A stretch of DNA of 64,000 bases, taken from Gnetum montanum (Eukaryota > Streptophyta > Gnetopsida > Gnetales > Gnetaceae). The notes beneath the pieces are model-generated. The model was not told the DNA's origin and did no database searches. It saw only the letters and a list, made by a program, of their open reading frames with translations. Position 1 is the first letter of the stretch. Each line of letters opens with the position of its first letter. Where the stretch lies: contig MNCI01008018.1 in NCBI GenBank assembly GCA_015680685.1, positions 148,361 through 212,360 on the forward strand, read 5' to 3'. Below are positions 34,590 to 46,615 of the stretch, piece after piece. A program made the translations under genes and the position numbers.

Positions 34590-36640
34590 ACTAAAACTAA
34601 TTTATTAATGTTTATAGACCCAAAGGATCTATTAGATAGCCAATATATTCATGTCATGAAAAACAAAAACTAACTCAACAAATTGGCTAACCATCACATG
34701 ATGCATCAAAAACAAATCATACAGATTGTTAGCAATAATATTGTACTTCTACCTCAAATGATCAGTCACATGACAACTAAGAAAAACATATTGCTCATCC
34801 TCAAGGGCTTCAAATTAATGTAATCGACATGCACACTTTTCCCTTGGCATGTAAATCCATCTTCTACTTTGAATCCTTAGACGATGTGAACTCAAACGAA
34901 CCCTACTAATAAAATTGTGAGCTCAAATTGGGATGTTAGTCGAAAGATACTAGATTGGTGAATCTAAAAAATTACCTCTAATATGGTCCAAGTAGAATAC
35001 TTTCTTTCCTTCAACATTTGACCACAACCTTGCTAATACTTGATGTTTTACTAAATTCCGAGTATGTTTAGGATTATTTTGCATTTCCTCCATTGAGATA
35101 TTCCAAGTTATGAGCCGTTGTGTCCCCTAAAATACTAGCCTTGCTCTCTTGTACTTTCAAGGACTTTTTTAGAAAACCTTGGATGCTTTGATTCTAAGAG
35201 TTTTTGAGTATAAGTAATAAATTGACATAGAACTTTAGCTTCTAGAGAAGCAAATCACACTCCAAAAGCAACATGGAATAAGGTATCTAAGCTTTTACTT
35301 GCAATTCATCTAATAAAAAAAATCGTTTGCATCCTTTCAATAGCATGCCAAGTTTTTGCACTGCACACCCATACAATACAGTTGGATAAATGATAAATTA
35401 AAAGATTTGTTTTTTTTTTTTGACTTGCCCAACCCAGATTTCTAATACCTTGCATTTGCTTTTACTTGCATAGAGAGCTTTAATTCCTTTTTCTATTCTT
35501 TCTTTGACACATTTATCCCATATGTAGTTGTTTCCACAATAAAGCCCCAAGTATCTAAAGGAGTTCCCAATTTCTAATTTGGTAGATCCCAAACTAAAAC
35601 TAAAATCTACATTTCTCATACCCCATATCATCATTTTTGTTTTTTCCACATTGACTTTCAAACCCAATGAAAGACAAAAGCTTCTTAACACTTGCAACAT
35701 ATTATGTGTACCTAATTCAGATATAGAAGTTAATGTAGTGTCATCTTCATATAGAAGTAGGTGTATTGATTAAGATCCTACTTTGATAACATGCTTTTGA
35801 TCACCTTTATATAACCACTCTTGTAATTCATCAATAAAAAGATTGAAGAGAATTGGAGATAAAGGACAACCTTGCTTCACTCCAGTTTTTCTCTAAAACT
35901 AAAATTTATCCTTTAATATACTATCCTCAACGTCAATTATGACTTCCTCATACAACTTGAGTTACTACTATTAACTCTGTAGGAATGCCTAAATAATTAA
36001 GCTGCTCCCATAACTTTGTTTGGATCATTGAGTAATATGCTTTTGCAAAATCAACAAAACAAATGAAAACTTTTTTGTTGGGCTTTTTTGCAACTTCTAT
36101 ACAATATTGAAGAGTAATCAAATGATCAATAGTGAAGTGGTTTTATCTAAAGCCTACCCAGTAAATTGTCCTTTTATTATTATTTTTGTCCAAGTGCCTA
36201 ATCTTTTTTCAAGAAGAGTGCCTAGTATCTTGGCAAAGATATTACTAACCACTATCATTCGATACTTATTTAGATTGTTTTTGTCACCTTTTTTATGCAA
36301 AAGTATTGCCTTGCTAACCCTCCATCATGGGTTCAAGCCATCCTCAACCACTATGTTCAGTCTTTGATAGATTTTTTTATGAATAGGAGTTCTTGCCCAT
36401 TGAAGTAATTCAACATACAAACCATTGTGATCTATAGCTTTACTAGTTGGTAATCTCTTAATACCATCTATCGCCTCATCTAGAGTGAAATACAAGGAAT
36501 TAGTAATCTCTTAATACCATCTATCGCCTCATCTAGAGTGAAATACAAGGAATTAGTAATCTCTTAATACCATCTATCGCCTCATCTAGAGTGAAATACA
36601 AGGAATCTTAAGTAAGAATGTAGCATTTATCATCCTTCCT
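34590..36640 (-). mobile_element. Minus-strand LINE with reverse transcriptase, copy 2
   Basis: Reading down the minus strand: VGFR-NHFTIDHLITL (about 36155-36110), ICFVDFAKAYYSMIQTKLWE (about 36060-36000, catalytic Asp kept), GVKQGCPLSPILFNLFIDEL (about 35885-35825), LYEDDTTLTSISELG (35755-35705, the YxDD box with both Asp kept), then FCLSLGLKVNVEKTKMMIWG and SFRYLGLYCGNNYIWDKC. The GVKQGCPLSP plus LKVNxxKTK pattern is a plant LINE lineage different from the plus-strand L1-type copies at 20-24.5 kb. There are several stops and shifts. The 53-bp triplication at 36450-36603 breaks its frame. Confidence 0.88.
36450..36603. repeat. 53-bp tandem triplication inside the LINE
   Basis: The unit GTAATCTCTTAATACCATCT... 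starts at 36450, 36503 and 36556, and the three copies are virtually identical. 53 is not a multiple of 3, so the event post-dates the loss of coding function or is an assembly effect. Confidence 0.95.
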
Positions 36641-37949
36641 TGAAAAAGGCTTATTATAAAAAATGCAAATATCATGAAAAGAGATTTCAAGTGATAGAAA
36701 CATTTTGTGCTCAAAAGACTTCCAAAATGCTGTGCTAATAAGTGTTCAAACATTTCAACGAACCAACCTTACAACACGAGCTTGTTTGAATTTCCAGCCG
36801 TATTGCAACCTCGGCCAACCGACTCGTGACGCGTTCAACACCTTCTTTTGGCCAACCCAGGTTGAGCACGCGTGAGATATAATAATGATAATGAAGAGAA
36901 AAGCAACGTCGAAAATGTTGAAAATATCATTCGGTAACTGTAAATCTGATTCATGCATCCAATTCTGCTTTGAGATAGCAAAATCTACCTACCACTGACT
37001 CCCCTGTAAATGTGATTCATGTCTCCAATTCCGCTCGAGATAGTAAATGCTAACGACCACCGTCTCCTGTTCCATGGTGGATCATAGTTACAGGTTTATC
37101 GTGAAATGATTGGCCTACTTGCAAGTCACAAAATTTGTGCAGGCATGCAAACCACGTAAAAAAACAGTTGCTATTGTCCTTTGCGGAACCCAAATGTCGT
37201 TAAAGCCGATTGCCTCCAATCTGATCCTCCGTTTCATTTTCATTCTTATTATTCCTCTACTGTCACACGATGCTGCTGCAGTAGCATTGAATCGGATAGC
37301 TACTTCCCAGCGGACTATCCATCGTAAATAATTAATGTTGATAACGCCTCTTCCAAACGCGCAGAGACAGGCATGCACGCTGACGATAGCGCTGATGCCG
37401 TGCAGCTTTCGCTGTTAAAAAAATATGGTAAATTATTTAAAGCAAGAATTCATGTTCCAAGAATCAAGAATTGATGAATGATGATACTTGCAAATGAAAG
37501 TGGAAATGGAAATGATGGCGGTTTTGGGATTCGGTACACCGATAGTCAAACCGCTTACCAAATTGCACTAGGAATGGCCGCTGGTCACGGATTCATTGGA
37601 TTGAACGCCTTTTGCCTGTTTTCGAGGAAATTACCAAGCTGCAGTATAGAACCGTAATTCGACTCGGCTAGATTATTCAAGTCTTCCACAAGAAAATCGG
37701 ACAAAATTGGGATCAGAAACACTGTCGGATTCATTGTTCTTGCTCGTTCAGATCGTCCGTCAACATGTGCCGATTGCAGCTCAGAGACGGCATGGTTGAT
37801 CTCGATTGACCGGCTTCTTGTCGCTTCGCAAAGTGAGGATAACGTCGTAACGGGAAATTTCCCTGTTATTGACTGCAAATATGAACCTGAGAAGCTCATG
37901 GTCCAGTCAGTTGTACTGGACTAGTCTGGTCTTGTCTGAGTTAAACCCA
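36640..37949. other. Upstream flank of the IQM gene, no gene seen
   Basis: Composition is less AT-rich than the repeats to the left. It contains a direct duplication with a 66-bp period (about 36939-36985 and 37005-37050, TGTAAATSTGATTCATG core). Open frames at 37110-37331 (+) and 37585-37899 (-) carry no recognised motif. It probably holds the IQM promoter. Confidence 0.4.
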
Positions 37950-39002
37950 AACACATAAAGCAAAAAACGCTGCTCGGTATGCGCCGGCTTCTCTGCAACT
38001 CCCCTTTTTGACTTGCCCAATTTTTTGGGCCATAAAGACCTGTATTCCAGGGCTGCCCCCCGGATTTGTGCCAGCGGGATTGCATATTCTTTGCCAGTTT
38101 CTTATTGCAATTGCTTAGGTATGTTTATACTATTGAGAAATTGGATGAATTCGACTTTTGAGTGTTGGAAATGGCGTCTGTATTTGTGGGTTCTCTTATT
38201 TATGCCCTAATGGTTTGCCCTGTGTCTGGATTTTGGACTTTTTTGAGCTATGTTTGTACTGCTGTTGACTGTAAAACTGACTGGCCTTTCATGAAGGCTT
38301 TAGAAACTGCTGTTGTCATTTGATCATGAATTCCCTGTTGCGGGATTTTGAATTTCTTTTTCATGGCTTGCTTTTGACACACACACATATCGTAGTGTTT
38401 ATTGATGGGATTCTTGGGTTTGTGCATGTCAATTTTCTAGGCTGGTCCATTTTGATGTCCAAGACAGATAGAGGTCAAAGCCCAAACTTGTTCTACGTTT
38501 GAATGGCAGTAATTTTTTTGGTCAATTTATCCAATCTCAGTCGCTATAGTTTAGTCAGATTATGAATAAAAGTTTGGGGTATTGAGCTTTGAATGTCTCA
38601 AGTTAGGTTGGCATTCCGCGTTCTCAAAACCTGTAAATTGATTCGTGCTATAGCTATTTATTGCCGTAGACGGTGGGCAGTTCGTGTCATTCAGGTGATT
38701 TACGTGGGCAAGAGCCATATAAGAAAGAAAGCCAACTTAGTGTGTGACAGATTTGTGAAGACACCAAGGGTATCAAAACTCTGTACCTTTCTGTCCAAGT
38801 TCGAAAATTGTAGATAATTTGAGGTTTTATGCAAGGTGATCTGATTTAGACGACCATAAGAAAAGGTTACAGCAGAAAATAACACTTTGTTTGATGAGAT
38901 TTTGATGTTTTTTGCAGGGAAGTTCCTTACTCGTTTCTCAAGCCCTTCACCCAGAATCCATAAGTTGTCAATTGTTTTGTGAACCTCACATTTTCCTTGC
39001 GA
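37950..39002 (+). promoter_or_regulatory. Probable 5' UTR of the IQM gene with a leader intron
   Basis: A good donor (TTAG|GTATGT, intron from 38119) and a pyrimidine-rich acceptor (TTTTTTGCAG, ending 38917) frame a possible intron of about 800 bp. It would leave leader exons of about 37950-38118 and 38918-39002. The leader sequence is less AT-rich than the surrounding repeats. The transcription start is not identified; the left edge is an estimate. The open frame at 38593-38817 inside this intron has no recognisable motif and is treated as chance. Confidence 0.45.
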
Positions 39003-42000
39003 ATGGGCATTCTTCATTCTACGATGAAGGATGGATGGACAATCTTTTCAGAATACACAAGAGAAGTAGTTAGTAGGATCAATTCATGTTCTGTTAGATT
39101 CATAGGACATGAATTAATTTCAGATGTTGCTAAGGCAGTTTCCTCGACAAAGGAAAACAGTTTCAAACCTCCACTGGCTTTTCTTCCGATTCCAGCCATG
39201 GAGACACCGCTTTCAAATATCTGGGACTTAAGAAATAGCGTGTTGTCACCAGTTGAGAAAGATAAGGATTTTGCTGCTTCAAAGGTTCAGAAAGTATACA
39301 GAAGTTATAGAACAAGAAGATATCTTGCAGATTGTGCTGTCGATGTTTACCTAGGCGAGCTTTGGTAAATTTTCTGTTTTGTTTCTAGATTTATTTTTTT
39401 CTGAGCATCTCACATTTTGAGGTTTAAAAATAAAAATTATTTAAAATCTTCTAGTCTTGTTCAGAAACCTGCTAGAGTTTTAACAGATATTTTACATTTT
39501 GTTCCTGATTCCACAGGTGGCAAACAACTGAATACATCGCATTGGAAAAAACATCTGGCCATGCTTTCAACGCTGATAAACCAGACACAGCAACATCTAG
39601 GTGGATGCGGGCTACTGTGAAGGCATCTAAGGTTTGGGTTTTGTCCTACCCTAATTTTATCATAGAAGTGAGGCATTACTAATGAAGTTTATTAAAAGGA
39701 AAAGCTGTAAATAACCACAACGTAACTGAAGTTCAAGGGAGCTTTGTAATTTAATTGTCATCCATACTTAGAAGTTGTTACATTTTGAACTTTTTGGTTT
39801 TATGTGCCAGGTTGGCAGAGGCCTATCTAAAGATGAAAATGCTAGTAAATTGGCTTTCCAGCACTGGCTTGAAGCAGTAAGTAGTAAATTTTGAATAAAT
39901 ATCACATACTTCAAGGAGCAACGTATCATGTGTAGACTCTTTTTTCTTTCATGGCATCGGTTGTATTTAAACATGTTTATCATAACTGCAGATTGATCCC
40001 AGGCATCGTTACGGGCGCAATTTACATTTTTATTATGATGTATGGTTTGATAGTGATACAACGGAGCCATTCTTTTACTGGTTAGTCCTTAACTCCTTAT
40101 TCTTTTTGCGAGAAAATGTTATGTTGGTAAACATAAAACTTTTTCAGTTATGTTATTAATAAATTGTTATTACTGGTGAATAGGATCTCCCAATGATCTA
40201 CATGGTAAGTCAATTCTTTGATTCCCAAATGGAAGGGAGAAGTACAACTCCCATGGCAACAATTAAGCAAGAAATAAAAGAAGTCTGCTTTGTATCTTCG
40301 AAGGATGTGGATTATAAACCATCCTACCCCAAGATAGATGAGGAAAAGGAGTAAGAAGCCATGGTTGTTGATTAGAATCAAGATATGAAGGAGCCATAAA
40401 TGCTAGGACTGGACTAAAAAAGTAGAGTGATCTCCAAATTTATGCGGTAAAATTTGAGGGATAGCGGACGTCTAAAATTTTCCAGGGGAAGTAGAGTCTT
40501 AGAATGCAGTCGACATTTTTCTTTCATACCTGATGCAGGAAAATGGCAGATCAGGCATAAATATAGCAAGTTATCGTTAGAATTCAAATACGAAGGTTTG
40601 AAATGTTAGTTTTGAAGAAGCCCAATACAAATGGCTAGAAGCATTAGCACAATTTAAGGGGCTTTTGGTTGAAATGGTGAGATTATTCAATTTTAGCATA
40701 TATTTTAAATGACAGAAGCTCTCTTTACATATCTCTAAGTGGCATTGGATAAGCATTGTCACCTAAACTAACTAGCAGATGCTCTAGACATGTCTCAAAT
40801 AACTCAGACGATTCTAGACTGGAACCTGTGCATTCTCCAGTTAGTTTGACAATTAACAGAATTTATTAGTGTAAGGAGAGAGATCGTTTCCTTTTATTTT
40901 GAAAATTATTTGGACTCAAAATTTGCATTTACAGGTAATGATATATTTTTATAAATTTTGAATATTCAGGTTTTTCTTAGGAATGAGGTCAAAAAATTTA
41001 TTACGATAACTTGGGCAGTATACTGCAAGAAAGAACGTAAAATTCCTTTGTCCTTTTCAATTTTAATTACATCTTGTTATGCCTCATGGTTAGTAGTTTT
41101 TTTTTTCCATAGTAACAAAATTTTGATTTACTTAAATTGGCTCAAAGACTGCCTTTTCCAGAAATGTCATAAATGAAACTAAAGTATTTTATAATGCCCA
41201 TGTGAAGACCATGAGACCTTAGGGATCTATTCAACAGGATTCATTTTCAGTGATTTCTTTTACATCATTCCAATGTATCTCGGTATAGCACCTTGGAATT
41301 GAACTTGTGAAGAGTAGGATGCAGGTCACAAGTTAAATCTTAATGATAGTGATATAATTCGTATTTGTTTCTGAAAGTCTTGTTTTCCTCCGAAATTCTT
41401 GTGTCTTAAAAATTTCTTTGAATTGGCATGCTTATTTCCTGCTCTTTCTTTTACAGGTTAGATATTGGAGGGGGTAAATGCCTAGACCTGAAGGATGATT
41501 GTCCGAGGTCCAAGTTACACAAAGAACGGATAAAATACCTTGGTCCGGTAGGTTCTTTTTTCTCTTTTTCTTTTTTTTTGTTTTTTCTTTCTGACAGAAT
41601 CAGATCATCCAAATTTTATAACGTTAGCTGGGAAAGGGCATGAAAACTTCTGCTGGAAGCCTTAAAAGATTGACTACTCTTTGTTAAATGTGAATTGAAA
41701 ATAATTTGACAATTTGGAAATGTTGTAGTGTACTGTTGTGGCTTTTACAACACAAAAAGTTCACTTTATGTTTGCATTGTTACATTGTATGTGAATTTGG
41801 AAGTTGGCTCAATAGAAGAAATGTGGGTGATAGTGTTCCACATGCTAATGATTCCGATCACCAATAATGTTAAATGCTGAGAATGTTTAATAAGCGTTAA
41901 ATTTTGTTTCTGTTTGCTGTAATAAACTGCCATCATATATTCTGCAGAAAGAAAGGATACACCACGAAATCATCCCAGAAAATGGAAAGCTTGTATACCG

Positions 42001-43470
42001 CTGGAATGGAGCATTGCTTGATACCACAAAAGGCTCTAAAGAGTCAAAGTGGATATTTGTGATGAGCACGTCAAAGCAGTTATATGCTGGTCAGGTATAA
42101 TACTACAACCCATGTTTAAAAACCTTATACCGTATTCATTTTAATTTTGAAGACAGCATACTAGTCTCGTTCTTGGAATATGTTTAAATTCAGTGTTTCT
42201 GATCTTCTCCTTTTAATTATTCAACTAAGAAAAAGAGAGGTACATTTCAACATTCAAGCTTCTTAGCTGGAGCTGCCACTTCTTCGGCTGGCAGATTTAT
42301 TGTGAAGGAAGGCATTCTGAAGGTATTGCATACATTTTGATAAACAGCTCTTCCTGTTGGTGTTATTTGAATTTCATTGTTGAAGCTTGATATTTCTATA
42401 CTTGCATTCAAGACTTTTCAAGATTTAACTTGTAGTTAGAATTTTATTGAGTAAAGTTTTTTGTGAGAGAACCTCTCTAGAACCTACATTGGTAGTGGTA
42501 TTTCAGATGTTGAGTTCTCAGAGATTATACACATATGCTTTCTCTTTGGCCCCTTTCCGTAGAGACTATCCTCTTATTGGCATGTTAATATTTAGGGAAA
42601 TATTCGCTGAAGAAACATTGTTTTGTCTCTGCAGAAAATATCACCTTATAGTGGGCATTACCATCCTACAGACCAGAACTTCTCTGTAATGAAGAACTAT
42701 CTTGAAGAGAATGGAATCGATCTGACCAATGTTGAGGTATGCCTGTTATACCATTCGCTAAGTTTCAGGAAATCAGTTTTATAAAGACTTTACTTTCATG
42801 TTGATTTCATTTTTCTTTTTAAATTTTAATCCATTAACGATGTTGAGTTTCTATGCATTTATAGATAGAACCATTTGCTGAAGATGATAGTGAGAGACCC
42901 CATAGGGCAGAGAAGAAGGGAAGCAACAAATTGAAAGGAGACCAAATGGTGCTTCTAGACACAAATACTCTCTCCTCTGACATGAAGGTCCACAGAGAAG
43001 CTGCACCCTTTGCTGCTTTATTCAATAATCCTGAGGAAGTTTCTGTTGCTCCAGCACAAGGCAATGTCTATGCAAACAAAAACCAAGAGGAGCTGTTGAG
43101 TGAAAAGCCAATGTCAGACACAGAAGCTTTGTCAAGAGAATCAGAACAGCAACAGAAGAAAGCTGAAGAAGAAGTTGGTGTTGTAAAATTGTTTGAAAGG
43201 TGCAATTCAAGGAAAGCATTAAGGCCATATCAGAGAGTGAAGCAATTGTCTCTCAAGTGGACATCTGGAGTAGGTCCCCGCATTAACTGCATTGCACAGA
43301 GTCCAAAAGAACTTCGTAATATGGCCATGGAGTTGTCTAATCTTTCCCCAGGGCCTGGTAACGCAAACAGTTACTTATCTCCAAAGAGTCTTCTAGCTTG
43401 TGGGATTCAATCACCCAAATGCAGATCTCCACTATGCTACCATACACAACCAGGAAAAGTTGCATACTGA
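39003..43470 (+). CDS. IQM: IQ-domain (IQM family) calmodulin-binding protein, 9 coding exons
   Basis: Coding exons: 39003-39364, 39517-39631, 39811-39876, 39992-40080, 41457-41547, 41948-42094, 42230-42322, 42635-42736 and 42865-43470. All introns are GT-AG. Joined length is 1671 nt, 556 residues plus TGA. An IQ-like motif ([12 protein letters not shown], about residues 95-106) is followed by the conserved IQM core: [85 protein letters not shown]. The C-terminal [15 protein letters not shown] block also matches the family, as IQM1-like proteins end with a similar motif. The start ATG at 39003 follows an in-frame TAA at 38961. Known for the family: Ca2+-independent calmodulin binding, with roles in stomatal movement, stress and hormone responses. 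No frameshift or stop was found, so it looks functional. The N-terminus ahead of the IQ motif (about 94 residues) is poorly conserved. The exact paralogue (IQM1-6) is not resolved. Confidence 0.93.
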
Positions 43471-44458
43471 GCAATCCCTATTGGATCATTCTTTTCATAA
43501 CCCATCTAAAATTTCCATGCCCAAATCCTTAATTCTTTTATTTCTTTGTATCTTTCAATGCAACCAACCTGTTGTTATAACCATATTCGTTGAATATTTA
43601 TTGTTATTATTATGTCCATATGGAGGCCGGCATACCCCAAAGATCCAAATAACAGAAATTAGCTTTAACCATCCATCTCCATTACACAATTCTTGTGTAT
43701 CTCAATGTAACCTTGTTGGCATTGACGTTGTGCCTTGAGATGCAAATTGTAAACCTTAACCTGAAGCGGATTCATGAAAATTTCAGAAAGTACAGTATAA
43801 ATATTTTGTTTCAATTTAAATCATTGAAGATTCCAATGGAATGCCTCTGTAAGGTATCAGCGTAGAGTTTATACATGTTCCATGCTTACTCTAATATTTG
43901 ATGTGAAAAACAAGAGAAGAATGTACTTATCCAGCATTGAATCAATATTCTAAACATTGCCTTTGTTTATTTACAGGGTAGTGATTTCTTTTTTACATCA
44001 GCAATCCTAAGTTAAAAGTACAGATATAATTAAAGAGGCATCTCTTAAGAAAACTCTAGTTTCAGAATCTTCCGAGAAGTACCTGTGTGTTAATCTGTTG
44101 GAGAATTCTAGGGTCGCCTGGCTGGTAAGTATTCCTGTTTCGGGAAACAAAAACAAAAAAAAGCAGGTTACCATAAATATAAATGTGGCATAAGCAAGTA
44201 CAATTTACAAAATCAAAATCCGTGAGACTGTGTGTCTGGGCATGTCAGTCGTATCATTTGTTTTTGTTCTGTATTGTGTATTGCGTTTTTTACAGATAGC
44301 CAGGAACCGATATCAAACAAAACGTATCATAATGCAATCTCAGCCCTAGCGTGGCAGTCAAGGTACTGAAGCAAAGCTGTTTAACCTAGTTTTGTTAACG
44401 ACAACTGAACATAGGTTACAATACAAGAGTAGGTTGTGCTATTTTTTTTACAAAAATA
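43471..44458. other. 3' flank of the IQM gene, no gene seen
   Basis: AT-rich, non-repetitive by eye. The first few hundred bases presumably hold the IQM 3' UTR. No coding motif or RNA gene was recognised before the tRNA. Confidence 0.5.
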
Positions 44459-44541
44459 GCTGGTTTGCCCGAGAGGTTAAGGGGGCAGACTTAAGATCTG
44501 CTGCACACAAGTGCGCGTGGGTTCGAACCCCACAGCCAGCA
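44459..44541 (+). tRNA. tRNA-Leu (anticodon UAA)
   Basis: A complete class II tRNA folds. The 7-bp acceptor GCTGGTT pairs with AGCCAGC (one G-T pair). The D stem is CCC/GGG. The anticodon stem GCAGA/TCTGC closes loop CTTAAGA, giving anticodon TAA. The long variable arm has stem GCAC/GTGC, the T arm is GTGGG-TTCGAAC-CCCAC, and the discriminator is A. The B box GGTTCGAACCC is perfect. There is no intron. A TTTT run at about 44551 could terminate Pol III. It lies about 1 kb downstream of the IQM gene on the same strand. No plastid trnL-UAA features (group I intron) are present, so it is read as nuclear. Confidence 0.95.
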
Positions 44542-44584
44542 AAAGCTGCTTTTCTGGCTGCTTTTCAATTTATATATACCTGCA

Positions 44585-45540
44585 ATTTTATTTCCAAGTT
44601 TATTTTTTCAATTCTATATTTCTACCATGTTATTTTTTGTCTTCTAATGATTGAAGGGTAAAAGATTTTAAAAGTGTCTTCATGAATAAAGGGTAAGAAA
44701 TTTAAAAAGTTGCCATGGATTCCAAGTTTATTTTTTCAATTCTATATTTCTACCATGTTATTTTTTGTCTTCTAATGATTGAAGGGTAAAAGATTTTAAA
44801 AGTGTCTTCATGAATAAAGGATAAGAAATTTAAAAAGTTGCCACTGATAATTTCCACCATGTTGGTTATTTTATTTTTGTATGAAGGGTAGGAAATTTAA
44901 AAAGTTGATAGCCCAAAGTTGAAACTATCTTCAAGGTTGTTCTAGTGGAGAGTGAATAGCTAGCAGTTTTATTCCAAGTTATTTTTTCAATTCTATATTT
45001 CTACCATGTTATTTTTGTAATTCTATATTTCTACCATGTTATTTTTGCAATTCTATATTTCTACCATGTTATTTTTGCAATTCTATATTTCTACCATGTT
45101 ATTTTATTCTTCTAATGAATGAAGGTTAAGAAATGTAAAAGTTGCCACTCATATTGTAAAGCCCAAAGTTGAAACTATCATCAAGGTTGTTCACTGAAAG
45201 TGAACAACGAGCAATTTTATTTCCCAAGTTTTTGTTTTTTTCAGTTCTATATTTCTACCATGTTATTTTTGTCTTCTAATGAATGAAGGGTAATAAATTT
45301 AAGAAGTTGCCATTGATAATAAATATTGCAAAGCTCAAAGTTGAAACCATCCTCAAGGTTGTTCTAGTGAGTAGTGAATCGTGTTGTGCCATGGAATACA
45401 AGGAAGCATCATTATTCACACACTTCACGAGTTTTGATCGGAAGGTTGTTCTAGTGAGTAGTGAATCGTGTTGTGCCATGGAATACAAGAAAGCATCATT
45501 ATTCACACACTTCACGAGTTTTGTGATCATTTCTAGTTCA
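44585..45540. repeat. Cluster of minisatellite duplications between the tRNA and the Merlin relic
   Basis: Three nested repeat scales are visible. (1) A 128-bp unit is repeated from 44594 and 44722 (CCAAGTTTATTTTTTCAATT...). (2) A 30-bp unit CAATTCTATATTTCTACCAT plus GTTATTTTTG has four copies from 44988 to about 45107. (3) An 87-bp unit starts at 45356 and 45443 (AGGTTGTTCTAGTGAGTAGT...). The blocks CTACCATGTTATTTT and AAAGTTGAAACTATC recur across the whole stretch, so the region grew by repeated local duplication. The 87-bp unit is a multiple of 3 and leaves open frames on both strands, but these show no coding motif. Confidence 0.85.
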
Positions 45541-45606
45541 ATGCATCTATAGTTTTTTAAATTTGCATATCACTATAGCAACGACATTTCATAGCCTGAG
45601 AAAGCT

Positions 45607-46560
45607 TTGGTACCTTCTGGTATTCAAATGAAAGGATCTAAAACAAAAATTTTAGAAGATAATACAAACACTTTGAATCATGCACTTCTTCCTACATATT
45701 GTTGCTTGCTAATTCTAGACTGTTTGGAAGCATCAAAAACTTTATCTACTAGTAACAAAAAGAAAGCAAAAAAAGCAAATGTTCTTCTAGTAGTGGCATC
45801 CAAATCTTTTTCCAATTCTTATGCCTCTAGTACTAGCAACAATAGTGATAAGCAACAACAAATTTCATAATCTTCTTCATCATACTTCATAGGGGAGCAA
45901 CAAAGTAAAACAATTCTTCATAGTGATGAATTGTTTACAAGAACATAAACTATAAAGCTTTCAATAGCATTTTGCTAGGAGATTGGACTTTTAAAAGCTA
46001 TCATTAAATGTCCAAAATGCAACATAGAAGTAAAGTAGAAAGTTTCTAATATAAGAGACTGAATTAGGTGTATTTTTTATAATTGTAAGCAAGTTCAAAG
46101 GATTAGAAAATAATCATGAATGGAAAAAATCTAAGTTTTCAATTAGACAAATTATGTGGATTATTTATGATTAGAGTTGACAAGTAATAATCAAGCATTC
46201 AAGATTTCAAAATAATGTTTCTTCAAGAGTAATGGTTGACTGGTATCATTTTTATAGAAACCATTGTGTTGATGTTTTACTGGCAAATCTTGTGAAAATT
46301 GGTGGTAATGATAAAAATTGTTAAGATTGATGAATCCAAGTTCGAAAGAAGAAAATATAAGAAAGAAAAATTAGTAGAAGGTTCTTGGGTATTTGGAGGC
46401 ATTGAAAGAGATTCAAATAAGGTTTTTCTATTGGTTGAAAGAAGCATGGAAATGTTGGCACATTGCATTGAAACTTGGATCATAAAAAAGTTCCATCATT
46501 TATAGTGATTCTTAGAAAGGATACAATATAGCTTTGTTAGAATAGTTAGGATCTAGAGTT
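45607..46560 (+). pseudogene. ISXO2/IS1595-type (Merlin superfamily) transposase relic
   Basis: From about 45985 the three plus frames together read as an ISXO2-like transposase. A zinc-ribbon-like start CPKC...IRC...NCK (46011-46090) is followed by a helical stretch with VSSRVMVDWYHFYRN and KIGGND (to about 46315). Then comes the DDE core KIDESKFERRKY (first catalytic Asp codon at 46329-46331) and GSWVFGGIERDS (about 46381-46416). After another shift comes IIYSD (second Asp codon at 46507-46509) with the KGYN that normally follows. The two Asp residues are about 59 codons apart. There are at least three frameshifts and several stops, for example TGA where the W of WRC is expected. The third catalytic residue and the terminal inverted repeats were not found. 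The Ser/Lys-rich frame at 45607-45867 may be its N-terminus. Known: this domain defines IS1595/ISXO2 insertion sequences and eukaryotic Merlin elements. It is inactive here. Confidence 0.8.
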
Positions 46561-46615
46561 TGCTTAAATTTAATTGAGAATATATAACATCTTGAGTAGA
46601 TAGCACTTCTCTATT

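Noticed and set aside
37585-37899. 104-codon minus-strand frame in the IQM upstream region
   Set aside because: No recognised motif and no splice context; it could be real but is unsupported.
44392-44661. 89-codon open frame over the tRNA-Leu
   Set aside because: It overlaps a perfectly folding tRNA and has no protein motif.
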